From Hymenobacter sp. J193 (GTDB lineage: Bacteria > Bacteroidota > Bacteroidia > Cytophagales > Hymenobacteraceae): a stretch of DNA of 64,000 nucleotides. The notes under the pieces are model-generated. The model worked only from the letters and a program-made list of their open reading frames with translations, did not search any database and was not told where the DNA came from. The translations under genes and the position numbers were made by a program. How positions within the stretch are numbered: the first letter of the stretch is position 1; every line of letters begins with the position of its first letter. This document shows positions 20,270-28,116 of the stretch, piece by piece. The stretch is taken from the NCBI RefSeq assembly GCF_024700075.1, contig NZ_JAJONE010000001.1, positions 62,001 through 126,000 of the forward strand. The letters run 5' to 3'.

Positions 20270-20671
20270 ATGAAGCTTCTTCGCTACGTACTCCTGCTAA
20301 CCCTAACCGGCTTGCTAGGAGGCCAGCCAGCTTTAGCCCAGGCACCAGCCCCGCCGCCACCCGATGTAACCCCAGCCCAGGCGGCTAAGCTCATCCGCAA
20401 ACGCCAGGTAGTGGTGCTGGATGTGCGTACGCCCGAGGAATTTGCAGCCGGCCACCTCGCGGGTGCCCGCAACGTCAACTTCAAGGGCAGCGACTTTGCC
20501 CAGCAGGTAGCTACGCTTGATACCGCTAAAACCTACCTGCTCTACTGCGCCAGCGGCAACCGCAGCAGCAAAGCCGCCACCCTCATGCGCGAGCACGGCG
20601 TGCGCAAGGTGATAAATGCCGGTGCGTATAAGGAGCTACAAGCGACGGAACCACAGATTCGCACGGATTAG
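20270..20671 (+). CDS. Secreted rhodanese-like protein
   Basis: 133 residues. Signal peptide MKLLRYVLLLTLTGLLGGQPALAQ, then one rhodanese domain with VVVLDVRTPEEFAAGHLAGA and the active-site loop YCASGNRS carrying the catalytic cysteine. It may transfer sulfur or sense oxidants in the periplasm. The final residues (EPQIRTD) are encoded inside the palindromic repeat that begins at 20650, so the natural C-terminus seems to have been replaced or extended by the repeat. It lies 53 bases after ligA. Confidence 0.9.
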   Translation: MKLLRYVLLLTLTGLLGGQPALAQAPAPPPPDVTPAQAAKLIRKRQVVVLDVRTPEEFAAGHLAGARNVNFKGSDFAQQVATLDTAKTYLLYCASGNRSSKAATLMREHGVRKVINAGAYKELQATEPQIRTD

Positions 20672-20818
20672 TCGGATTACACGGATTTCGTGGACGATTC
20701 TTCCCAAACAAAAAAGCCTCGCACCGTGCGAGGCTTTTTTCTGTTCCTATTTTCAAAAGCGCTGAGTGCGCCAACTACAAAATCCATGTAAGTCGACTAA
20801 TCTAAGCGAATCCGTGGT
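20650..20818. repeat. Palindromic repeat element with internal terminator
   Basis: Arms of 39 bases (20650-20688 and 20780-20818, about 80 percent complementary) contain ACCACRGATTCG and GGATTAGTCG. They flank a perfect terminator hairpin. The element reaches into the rhodanese gene on one side and touches the stop codon of the deacetylase gene on the other. Echoes of its GGATTNNACGGATT motif occur at 48531-48570. Confidence 0.65.
20710..20740. terminator. Bidirectional terminator
   Basis: Perfect 14-base stem AAAAAAGCCTCGCA / TGCGAGGCTTTTTT with a three-base loop, between the converging rhodanese and deacetylase genes. Confidence 0.92.
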
Positions 20819-21733
20819 TTAGAAACTCTGCACGATGCTGTTGTGCAGGGTACGGGGGCTCCAGTAGCCGCTGGCAATAATGCGGCGGATAGTGTAGAGC
20901 GGGTCCTGCTGGTCGCGCTTCTCAGCCAGGATAAAGGCCGCGTCCATGCCGCGCTTTTTCAGCTCAGGAATGGACTCGGGGCGCCACAAGCCGAAGGGAT
21001 AGGCGAAGTAGTTGATTTTCTTACCGGTAATTTCTTCCAGCGTTTTGGTGGGCTTCTCGATCTGCGTCACCCAGTCCTGGCCCTCATACTTCTTCACGTT
21101 GTGGTGGTCCCAGGTGTGGGAGCCGATGACGTTGCCTTCGTCGGACAGCTGCTTTACCTGCGCCTTGCTCATGTAGCGGGGCCGGCCCAGGCTCACGGTC
21201 ATGATAAAGTACACGGCCTTGTAGCCGTACTTGTCCAGCGTAGGTTTGGCCACCGTGAACTGGTCGAGGTCCGTGTCATCGAAGGTGAGCATGATGGGCT
21301 TGCTCGGCAGCTTGGCTCCCGTAGTGAGGTAAGCGTAAAGCTGGTCGGGCAGAATGGTGTGGTAGCCCGAGTCGGCCAGCATCTTCATCTGGGCCTTGAA
21401 CTGGGCTACCGGAACAATGTAGTCCTTAGCACCTTTTGAGTCCTTAGCACGCCAGTCGCGGATTTGGTGGTAGCACAGAATGGGCACCTGGGGCCGGGCA
21501 AGTACGGCGGCGGCATCGGCACGTTGGGCCGCCGGGATTTCGCCGGGACTGGGGGCCGTAGTAGTGGCATCAACCGGGGCGGCGGGAGCAGCCTTTGCGG
21601 CGGAGTCGGCAGGTACAGCGGCGGCCGTGGGGTTTTCTGAGGTAGTGGCGGGCTTGGTTTCGCAGCTGGAAAGCAGCAGGCCGGCGGCCAGGGAAGCCGA
21701 AGCCAGGGAAAGCGGGGTGCGGAAGCGAATCAT
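20819..21733 (-). CDS. Polysaccharide deacetylase family lipoprotein
   Basis: 304 residues from ATG 21733, which gives a lipobox signal peptide (LSLASASLAAGLLLSSC). A long Ala/Pro/Thr linker follows. The NodB homology domain shows VPILCYHQI, the metal-binding motif 1 MLTFDDTD and motif 2 SHTWDHHN. NYFAYPFGLWRPESI is motif 3-like. Motif 1 reads TFDDT rather than the usual TFDDG, but both aspartates are present. The enzyme probably removes acetyl groups from peptidoglycan or another polysaccharide at the envelope. It is divergent from dapA. Confidence 0.9.
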   Translation of the reverse strand: MIRFRTPLSLASASLAAGLLLSSCETKPATTSENPTAAAVPADSAAKAAPAAPVDATTTAPSPGEIPAAQRADAAAVLARPQVPILCYHQIRDWRAKDSKGAKDYIVPVAQFKAQMKMLADSGYHTILPDQLYAYLTTGAKLPSKPIMLTFDDTDLDQFTVAKPTLDKYGYKAVYFIMTVSLGRPRYMSKAQVKQLSDEGNVIGSHTWDHHNVKKYEGQDWVTQIEKPTKTLEEITGKKINYFAYPFGLWRPESIPELKKRGMDAAFILAEKRDQQDPLYTIRRIIASGYWSPRTLHNSIVQSF

Positions 21734-21810
21734 GGAATCAGTTCGACGAAGAAGCAAAAACGGCTCTTCATCAGCGAAAAGGGAGAAATGGCGGGAAGCC
21801 GGGCGTTGTG

Positions 21811-21818
21811 TACCTTTG
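21811..21818 (+). promoter_or_regulatory. -7 promoter element TACCTTTG for dapA
   Basis: TACCTTTG matches the Bacteroidota consensus and lies 43 bases before the dapA ATG. Confidence 0.5.
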
Positions 21819-21860
21819 CCGGGGCTCGTCCACTCTACAAAACAACAGCTTATTCTCCGC

Positions 21861-22727
21861 ATGGACAAACTACAAGGTACCGGCGTGGCCCTGGTTACCC
21901 CGTTTACCGCCTCCGACCACGCCATCGACTACCCCGCCCTGCGCCGGTTGGTGGACTTCATTATTGAGGGCGGGGCCGAGTACCTGGTCATCAATGGCAC
22001 CACGGCCGAGTCGCCCACGCTCACGGCGGAGGAGCGCAAAGGCATTCTGGATGTAGTACGCCAGCAAACCAAGGGCCGCGTACCGCTGGTCTACGGCATT
22101 GGCGGCAACGATACGGCCGCCGTGGAGCAGCAGTTGCGCACCATGGACCTGGCGGGCGTCTCGGCTATTCTGTCGGTGAGCCCGGCCTACAACAAGCCCA
22201 GTCAGGCGGGCATAATCCAGCACTACTTGCGCTTGGCCGAAGCCTCACCCCTGCCCATTATCCTTTACAACGTGCCGGGCCGTACCATGTCCAACATGAC
22301 GGCGGCTACCACCCTGCGCCTGGCGCAGCACCCCAACATTCTGGGTATCAAGGAAGCCAGTGGCAATCTGGAGCAGTGCATGGCCATTGCCAAAGGCAAG
22401 CCCCACGGCTTCCTGCTCATCAGCGGCGACGACCTGATGACCACGGCCCTGGTGTCTTTCGGGGCCGTCGGCGTGATTTCGGTGCTGGCCAATGCCTTCC
22501 CCAAGCGGTTCTGCGACATGACTCGCGCCGCCCTGGTCGGGGACTTCCCCAAGGCCAGCAAGCTGCTTTTCGACTTCCTCGAAATCAACCCGCTGATGTA
22601 CGAGGAAAGCAACCCCGTAGGCGTGAAGGCCGCGCTGGCCAGCCTGGGCCTCTGCTCACCCGCTGTGCGCCTGCCGCTGGTCGAAGCTTCGGAAGGACTG
22701 AAGGAGCGCGTGCAGAAGCTGCTGTAG
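21861..22727 (+). CDS. dapA: 4-hydroxy-tetrahydrodipicolinate synthase
   Basis: 288 residues, normal for the family. TIM-barrel Schiff-base enzyme with T47-T48 in NGTTAES, the catalytic Y136 in YNVPGRT and the lysine K164 in GIKEASGN. SGDDLMTTALVSFGAVGVIS is also present. It condenses pyruvate with aspartate semialdehyde, the first committed step to lysine and diaminopimelate for peptidoglycan. No other dap gene is adjacent. A terminator inside a repeat element follows at 22785. Confidence 0.97.
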   Translation: MDKLQGTGVALVTPFTASDHAIDYPALRRLVDFIIEGGAEYLVINGTTAESPTLTAEERKGILDVVRQQTKGRVPLVYGIGGNDTAAVEQQLRTMDLAGVSAILSVSPAYNKPSQAGIIQHYLRLAEASPLPIILYNVPGRTMSNMTAATTLRLAQHPNILGIKEASGNLEQCMAIAKGKPHGFLLISGDDLMTTALVSFGAVGVISVLANAFPKRFCDMTRAALVGDFPKASKLLFDFLEINPLMYEESNPVGVKAALASLGLCSPAVRLPLVEASEGLKERVQKLL

Positions 22728-22736
22728 GCCCTTTGG

Positions 22737-22929
22737 GGCCTCACCCCCGGCCCCTCTCCCGTGGAGAGGGGAGCCTAAGGAAACAAGTCCTCGGCTCACC
22801 AGCCGAGGACTTATCGTGTAAAAGCAATTTCGTTAGTTGGTAGCAGCTGCGCAGGCGCTAGCCGAAGCAGTTGCGCGGGGCAGCGCGCTTGGCCCCCCTC
22901 TCCACGGGAAAGGGGCCGGGGGTGAGGCC
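22737..22929. repeat. Inverted-repeat element with 39-base arms and internal terminator
   Basis: Arms at 22737-22775 and 22891-22929 are complementary at all but about three of 39 positions and start GGCCTCACCCCCGGCCCC. They flank a perfect hairpin and about 80 bases of unrelated sequence. The layout resembles a small non-coding mobile or palindromic element placed between dapA and the Fe-S protein gene. Confidence 0.75.
22785..22812. terminator. Hairpin between dapA and LutA-like gene
   Basis: Perfect 12-base stem AAGTCCTCGGCT / AGCCGAGGACTT with loop CACC, located inside the inverted-repeat element. The T tract is weak. Confidence 0.7.
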
Positions 22930-22949
22930 ATCTGAACCGGGGGTAAGGC

Positions 22950-23693
22950 CTACCAGCCGCTGGCCAGGGCGTCGGCGACGTGGAGGGTTTGGATGGGCTT
23001 GTTTTCGCGGCGTATGTAGGCGTCGAGGTGCATGAGGCAGCTCGTGTCGGTGCTGATGATGTACTGGGCTCCGGTAGCCAGGGCGTGCTCCACTTTCTGC
23101 TGGGCCATAGCCACTGAAATAGCTTCGAACTTCACGGCAAAGGTGCCACCGAAGCCGCAGCAGGTTTCGGTTTCGGCCATTTCCAGCCGCTCCAGGCCCT
23201 GCACGCCGTCCAGCAGCAAACGCGGGGCTTCTTTGATGCCGCACTCACGCAGGGCCGAGCAAGAGTCGTGGTAGGTGTACTGGCCCGCCAGCGCGGAGCC
23301 GGGAATTTCGGTGATGCCCAGCACGTCAACCAGGAACTCCGTCAGCTCGAAGATGCGGCGCTGCAGGCCATAGTAGCGAGGCTGGTCGTCGGTGCCTTCA
23401 AACAGCTCGGCGTAGGCGTTGCGCACCATGCCCACGCAGGAAGCCGAGGGGCTTACCACGTAGCGGTCGGAGGCGCCGGCCGGGAAGTCGTGCAGAAACT
23501 TGCGGGCTACGGTGCAGGCTTCGGTTTTGTAACCCGCGTTGTAGGCGGGCTGCCCGCAGCAGGTCTGGTTGGCATTGTAGTGCACTTCGCAGCCCACGGC
23601 TTCCAGCACTTTCACCATGTTCATGGCCGTGTGCGGGAAAATCTGGTCTACAAAGCAGGGAATGAACAGGTCGACGGCAATGGGCATGGGCAA
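22950..23693 (-). CDS. LutA/YkgE-type (Fe-S)-binding CCG-domain protein
   Basis: 247 residues with the two cysteine-rich CCG motifs of the LutA/GlcF family (CCGQPAYNAG and CCGFGGTFAVKFEAIS), plus PSASCVGMVRN, YHDSCSALRECG and STDTSCLMHLDAYI. In Bacillus and E. coli such proteins form part of the LutABC/YkgEFG L-lactate oxidation complex. The partner genes lutB and lutC are not in this window, so the substrate is open. Its start is 23 bases from the end of the DUF3592-like gene, suggesting an operon with 24300-25151 upstream. Confidence 0.88.
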   Translation of the reverse strand: MPMPIAVDLFIPCFVDQIFPHTAMNMVKVLEAVGCEVHYNANQTCCGQPAYNAGYKTEACTVARKFLHDFPAGASDRYVVSPSASCVGMVRNAYAELFEGTDDQPRYYGLQRRIFELTEFLVDVLGITEIPGSALAGQYTYHDSCSALRECGIKEAPRLLLDGVQGLERLEMAETETCCGFGGTFAVKFEAISVAMAQQKVEHALATGAQYIISTDTSCLMHLDAYIRRENKPIQTLHVADALASGW

Positions 23694-23715
23694 GCGGCGG
23701 AAAGCGCGAAACAGA

Positions 23716-24300
23716 TTAGGCAGTGCGCCGGCGAAAGTACGGCTTCAGCGCCGTTCGTACGTGCCGGTTGGCAAGCAGTAGGGCAATGGGCAGCAACCCC
23801 AGCAACCCAAAAGCCACCGCGCCCACCTGGTTTTCCGTGCGGGTATGGTCGTAGGATAGCAGGACCTGCCCTTGTTTTTCCAGCTGATACACTTGCACCC
23901 GGTCCGGCGCCGACTCGCGGTTGTAGTACACGCGCACTGAGTCGCCTACATGCAATAGCCGGCGGTAATCGGCCGCCAGCTCCTCGCTCTGGCCCAGATA
24001 AACTTCCAACGGCTCAGGCTGACCGGCCAGGGTAAACCGTAGCGTGTACGGCTCAGAGCGGCTGCTGGCGCGCTGCACTGCTACTTGTTCCAGTACCCCA
24101 TCAAGGCGCGTCAAATCGGCCATCGGGCGCGTAGACCGGTAAAAGAGCAAGCCCGCGCCGGCCAGCATTCCCACTACCAGCACCAGCAGCCAGATAAGCG
24201 CCTGGCCTACTTTAGGCTGCGCTTTCTGGGCGGCAGCATGACGCTGGCGGCGTTCCTGCTGCCGCTGTTGGTACGCGGGCTTAGCTGGTCGGGCGGGCAT
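23716..24300 (-). CDS. DUF3592-like membrane protein
   Basis: 194 residues. A basic, Gln-rich cytoplasmic start (AYQQRQQERRQRHAAAQ) leads to a membrane helix (ALIWLLVLVVGMLAGAGLLFY). An extracytoplasmic beta domain of about 100 residues follows (EPYTLRFTLAGQPEPLEVYL, GDSVRVYYNRESAPDRVQVY). A second membrane helix and a basic tail end the protein. This topology matches DUF3592-type proteins of unknown function. Its ATG overlaps the stop codon of the upstream HMG-CoA lyase gene by one base (TGATG), which implies translational coupling. Confidence 0.7.
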   Translation of the reverse strand: MPARPAKPAYQQRQQERRQRHAAAQKAQPKVGQALIWLLVLVVGMLAGAGLLFYRSTRPMADLTRLDGVLEQVAVQRASSRSEPYTLRFTLAGQPEPLEVYLGQSEELAADYRRLLHVGDSVRVYYNRESAPDRVQVYQLEKQGQVLLSYDHTRTENQVGAVAFGLLGLLPIALLLANRHVRTALKPYFRRRTA

Positions 24301-25151
24301 CAGTGGGCTGCGAAAATCTGTTGGTTTAGCGCTTCTGCTTCGGTTAGCGCTTCCAGGTTCAGGTGCAGCTCCTCCCCGGCTTGGGCTGCATATTCGATGA
24401 GCCGCTCGGTGGGCATGTTGCCGGTGAGGGCGTCGGCGGCCATGGGGCAGCCGCCGTAGCCACCCAGGGCCCCGTCGAAGCGGCGGCAGCCGGCCTCGTA
24501 CGCGGCCTGCACTTTCTCGCGCCAGCTTTCGGGCGTGGTGTGCAGGTGGGCGCCAAACTCAATGTGCGGAAACGCCGCCGACAGCTCCCGGAACGGCGGG
24601 GCAATGGTAGCCGGCGTACTCGCCCCAATGGTATCCGACAAGGCCACAATGCCCACGCCCAGCGCATCGAGCTTTTGGGTGAACTCCCCCAGCACGGCGG
24701 GGCTCCAGGCGTCGCCGTAGGGGTTGCCGAAGCCCATGCTCAGGTATACCACCTGCTCCTGGCCGGTGCGGGCGCACAGTTCCTGCATCCGGGCCACGTC
24801 GTCGAGGGCCTGGGCAATGCTTTTGTTGGTATTGCGCTGCTGAAACGTTTCGGAAACCGACAGCGGGAAGCCGATGTAGCGAATCTGGGGGTGCTGGGCG
24901 GCGGTTTCGGCCCCGCGCAGGTTGGCTACAATGGCCAGCAGCCGCGTGCCCGACTGGCTCAAATCCAACCCATCCAGCACTTCGGCCGTGTCGGCCAACT
25001 GCGGAATGGCTTTGGGCGAAACGAACGAGCCGAAGTCCAGGGTGTCAAACCCCACTCGTAGCAGGGCGTTGAGGTAGGCGGTTTTCTGGGTGGTAGGAAT
25101 GAACGTAGTCCAGCCCTGCATGGCGTCGCGGGGGCATTCAACGAGTTTCAT
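24300..25151 (-). CDS. Hydroxymethylglutaryl-CoA lyase
   Basis: 283 residues from ATG 25151. It is a TIM-barrel of the HMGL-like family: VECPRDAMQGW near the start provides the metal-binding Arg-Asp, GAHLHTTPES provides the histidine metal ligands, and LGGYGGCPMAADALTGNMPTE contains the catalytic cysteine loop. It cleaves HMG-CoA to acetyl-CoA and acetoacetate in leucine degradation. It heads a likely operon with the DUF3592-like and LutA-like genes. The motif VECPRD in place of the usual VGPRD is a minor family variation. Confidence 0.9.
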   Translation of the reverse strand: MKLVECPRDAMQGWTTFIPTTQKTAYLNALLRVGFDTLDFGSFVSPKAIPQLADTAEVLDGLDLSQSGTRLLAIVANLRGAETAAQHPQIRYIGFPLSVSETFQQRNTNKSIAQALDDVARMQELCARTGQEQVVYLSMGFGNPYGDAWSPAVLGEFTQKLDALGVGIVALSDTIGASTPATIAPPFRELSAAFPHIEFGAHLHTTPESWREKVQAAYEAGCRRFDGALGGYGGCPMAADALTGNMPTERLIEYAAQAGEELHLNLEALTEAEALNQQIFAAH

Positions 25152-25226
25152 AGGCGGCGGAAAGTGGGTGGAGCGTAAAGGTAGAACCTCCCCCGACAAA
25201 CCACCCGCCCCCGGCCCGGTCGCTAG

Positions 25227-26083
25227 ACGGTGTTATGAACCTGTAAGCGAAATTAGCGGGTATGGAAATTACTCGCTGCGCCTATCCAAGCGACGTAACT
25301 GACGAGGAATGGGCCTTTCTACTACCCTATTTACTGCTGGTACGCGAAGACGCGGGCCAGCGTCACTATGCACTGCGCGAACTATTTAACGCCTTGCGCT
25401 ACGTGGTGCGAACGGGCTGCACGTGGCGGTATCTGCCCCACGATTTGCCACCCTGGGCCACGTGTTACCAACAATGGGCCCGCTGGCGCGATGCCCGCGT
25501 CTTTGAAGCCCTGACCGAGGACCTGCGCCAGGTGCTGCGCCTCAACGAAGCCCGGCCCGCCGACCCAAGCGCCGTCATTTTTGATTCGCGCACGCTGCAG
25601 AGCACGCCCGAGAGCGGGCACCGGGCGGGCTATGATGGGGCCAAACGGCGCAAGGGCAGCAAAGTCCACGTGGCCGTCGACACCTTAGGCCACCTGCTGG
25701 CCGCCATCGTCACGCCGGCCAATGAGCAAGACCGGGCGCAGGTGGGCGTGTTGGCCGAAGAAGTGCAAGTAGCGTCCGGGCAAAGCGTTACGCTGGCCTA
25801 CGCCGACCAGGGCTACACCGGTGAGCAGCCGGCACACGCCGCCGAGCAGCACGGCATCGACTTGCACGTGGTCAAGCTGGGCCACACCAAACGCGGCTTC
25901 GTGCTGCTGCCCCGCCGCTGGGTGGTCGAGCGCAGCCTAAGCTGGAGCGCCCGCTACAAGCGCCTGGCCCGGGATTACGAGCGGCTGGCCGTCAGTTTGC
26001 AGCAGCTCCACTACCTGGCCTTCGCGGGGCTCATGCTGGCCAAAGCAGCAGGCCTTAATTTGCTCCCAAGTGCATAACACCGT
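25227..26083 (+). mobile_element. IS5-family insertion sequence, complete, 857 bp
   Basis: Terminal inverted repeats ACGGTGTTATGAAC (25227) and the complement of GTGCATAACACCGT (ending 26083) match at 13 of 14 positions. A 4-bp direct repeat CTAG flanks both ends (25223-25226 and 26084-26087), fitting the YTAR target duplication of the IS5 group. One complete transposase gene fills the element. The perfect ends and intact frame suggest a recent insertion. The right-hand CTAG supplies the stop codon of the neighbouring protease-like gene. Confidence 0.93.
25262..26077 (+). CDS. IS5-family DDE transposase
   Basis: 271 residues in one uninterrupted frame. The N-terminal DUF4096-type region (VTDEEWAFLLPYLL, LFNALRYVVRTGCTWRYLPHDLPPW) is followed by a DDE domain. 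First aspartate in VIFDSRTLQST, second in LAYADQGYTGE, and glutamate in WVVERSLSWSARYKRLARDYER. It carries out cut-and-paste movement of the element. The stop codon lies 6 bases before the right end of the element. Confidence 0.95.
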   Translation: MEITRCAYPSDVTDEEWAFLLPYLLLVREDAGQRHYALRELFNALRYVVRTGCTWRYLPHDLPPWATCYQQWARWRDARVFEALTEDLRQVLRLNEARPADPSAVIFDSRTLQSTPESGHRAGYDGAKRRKGSKVHVAVDTLGHLLAAIVTPANEQDRAQVGVLAEEVQVASGQSVTLAYADQGYTGEQPAHAAEQHGIDLHVVKLGHTKRGFVLLPRRWVVERSLSWSARYKRLARDYERLAVSLQQLHYLAFAGLMLAKAAGLNLLPSA

Positions 26084-27061
26084 CTAGCCGCGTACTATGC
26101 CGTAGCGGCCGCCCTTCACGTCCAGAATCAGCGCGCCGCCCACGAACGGCTCGTTGCCCAGCATGCCATCCATGCCCGAAAAGCGCATGAGGGTTTCCTG
26201 CATCAGGTTCATGCCGGTCATGTACGTGACGGTGCCCAGCGGAACTTCAGCAGTGCCGAAGCGGAACCGGGAGGCGGTAGGTGCGGTGTACATCAGCAGC
26301 TTTTTACCCCAGGAGTTGGTGGTATCGGTGCGGGTGGGCGCCCCCGGCGTGGCCATTTCCTGCCAGTTATCCTGGCTGGTGAGCAGGTTGTAGGCGCTGG
26401 CCCCCGAGTCGAACAACAGCTGACGGGGCTGACCATCCAGGGTGGCATCGAGCAATACGCGACGCTCTTTGAAAGCCAGCGGAGCAAACGTGGCACGGGA
26501 AGCCAAAGCGGCCGGCACTTCATTGCCCAGGGTGAAACGGCCGGCGGCGTAGTCGAGCACCAGCACGCGGCCATCCAGGGCATCGGTTCCCAGGGAGCCG
26601 ATGATATAGGGCGCGAGGGAGTCGGCGGGCATAGTGCCGGTTCCGTTGATAATCACCTTCGTGTTGCCAACGGCTACCTGGGCGCCGCCCAAAGCAAAGC
26701 GAAACTCGGGCACTAGGTTTCCCTGGAGCTTCAGGCTGGTACCCAGGCTGGGATAATGACGGGTAAGTGTGTCCAGTTGGTTGGCGTAGAGCACGGTGTA
26801 CGGGGCACCGGTATCCACCTGCAGGTAGCAGGTGCGGGAACAGTTGGGCAGCCGGACGGGTACCAGCAGCCCGGCGTGCGGCACAGCGGGCTTGGCCGTG
26901 GTATCGGCCCACCAGCGCAGGTCGCCGGAGGTGGGCAGGCCCGCTACGGTGAGCTGGTTGGCAGGTGGGGCAAACTTCTGCTTCATGTAGAAGTAGCCAC
27001 CAATTCCGCTCACGACAAGCAGCACAACCACGGAGAGCAGGATTTTGAAAAGGAGTTTCAT
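26084..27061 (-). CDS. Membrane-anchored aspartyl protease-like protein
   Basis: 325 residues. An N-terminal membrane helix (LLFKILLSVVVLLVVSGIGGYFY) leads into a two-lobed domain. Each lobe has an aspartic protease signature: VDTGAPYTVLY and FDSGASAYNLL, followed by GSLGTDALDG and DGMLGNEPF, which resemble the hydrophobic-Gly motifs. This looks like a pepsin-like arrangement of two retropepsin halves. The substrate is unknown and activity is inferred. The IS element lies directly at its 3' end and its TAG stop codon is part of the duplicated CTAG, so the protein remains full length. Confidence 0.75.
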   Translation of the reverse strand: MKLLFKILLSVVVLLVVSGIGGYFYMKQKFAPPANQLTVAGLPTSGDLRWWADTTAKPAVPHAGLLVPVRLPNCSRTCYLQVDTGAPYTVLYANQLDTLTRHYPSLGTSLKLQGNLVPEFRFALGGAQVAVGNTKVIINGTGTMPADSLAPYIIGSLGTDALDGRVLVLDYAAGRFTLGNEVPAALASRATFAPLAFKERRVLLDATLDGQPRQLLFDSGASAYNLLTSQDNWQEMATPGAPTRTDTTNSWGKKLLMYTAPTASRFRFGTAEVPLGTVTYMTGMNLMQETLMRFSGMDGMLGNEPFVGGALILDVKGGRYGIVRG

Positions 27062-27186
27062 AGCGAGAAAAAGAGAGGGTTAGAAGACGGAGGCAAACCT
27101 AGCCGGATTCGTTGCCAGCCCCTGCGTCATTTCCCCGCCATTTCCCCGCCACTTCCTACAAGGCGCTTTTTAGCAGACACTTGCCC

Positions 27187-27954
27187 TTACAGCCGAATCC
27201 CATAAATATTCAAATCACCGCGCCGCAGCCGCCCGGCATAGTAGACAACCGTCAGCACATTGAGCAGATACGACCCGATAAACACCGCCAGATACCCGCC
27301 CCGCCACAGTGTTAGGTCCAGCGCATGCGCTACCTGGTAGCCCACCATCAGCACTATGTAAGCAAAGAAGCAGCCCACCTGCCACAGAATCTGAAAGCCC
27401 AGCACCCGCCGCCCTACTTCGGCCGCGTGCAGGATGGTATGGCGCCGCCGCCGCCAGAGCACAAAAGGAACAATGATGTTGAGCAGCGGCAGCACCAGCA
27501 AGCTCAGGGCACTCAGGTTGAGCAGCTGCAGAAACTCCGGGTCAGGCCGTAGCGGGCTGTAGTGCGTGACGACCGGCTCGGGCGAGGCGGCTACCAGCGC
27601 GGTTTGCGGAGTTGGTTCCAGGGTACTCGTCAGCGCCTGCTCATCGGCCCGGCTTAGCGCCTGACCTGGCCCGGCCAGAAGCTCGGGCGGTTCCGGGGCA
27701 GCCGTAAAGGGTGCTGATGCCACCGAAGCACCGACCGGCACCGGAGCTGCCAGGGGTTCGGGCTCCGTCCGGAAGTCCGCCAACGACACGCCCAGCGCGG
27801 CCGCCAGCGCCTGCAGGGTGTGGCCCCGGGGCACGGTTTCGCCCTGCTCTACCCGCTGAATGGTGCGCAAGCTCACGCCCGACTGCTCGGCCAGCATTTC
27901 CTGGGAAAAACCTTTGCTTTTGCGAATAGCAAGGATGCGGGCAGCAGAAAACAT
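27187..27954 (-). CDS. XRE-type HTH regulator fused to DUF4870-like membrane domain
   Basis: 255 residues from ATG 27954. Residues 5-60 form a Cro/C1 helix-turn-helix (ILAIRKSKGFSQEMLAEQSG, VSLRTIQRVEQGETVPRGHT). A flexible Pro/Ala/Glu linker of about 80 residues follows. The C-terminal part is a DUF4870-like membrane domain with four hydrophobic helices, ending in a short basic tail. The architecture predicts a DNA-binding protein held at the inner membrane, perhaps a one-component sensor. It is divergent from the M23 peptidase gene, a possible target. Confidence 0.85.
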   Translation of the reverse strand: MFSAARILAIRKSKGFSQEMLAEQSGVSLRTIQRVEQGETVPRGHTLQALAAALGVSLADFRTEPEPLAAPVPVGASVASAPFTAAPEPPELLAGPGQALSRADEQALTSTLEPTPQTALVAASPEPVVTHYSPLRPDPEFLQLLNLSALSLLVLPLLNIIVPFVLWRRRRHTILHAAEVGRRVLGFQILWQVGCFFAYIVLMVGYQVAHALDLTLWRGGYLAVFIGSYLLNVLTVVYYAGRLRRGDLNIYGIRL

Positions 27955-28116
27955 AAGCGAAAACGGAACAACGAAAACAGGGCAATGATACAGCTTTCTG
28001 CCGCCGCGCCATGCCTTTGGGGTGGCAGTTTCGGACAAACTTGTTCTTTCTCGGGCTGCTTTCCCGGCGAACTACCGCGCCCATTTCCGGGTTTTACCAG
28101 GAACTCCACTTCCTCT

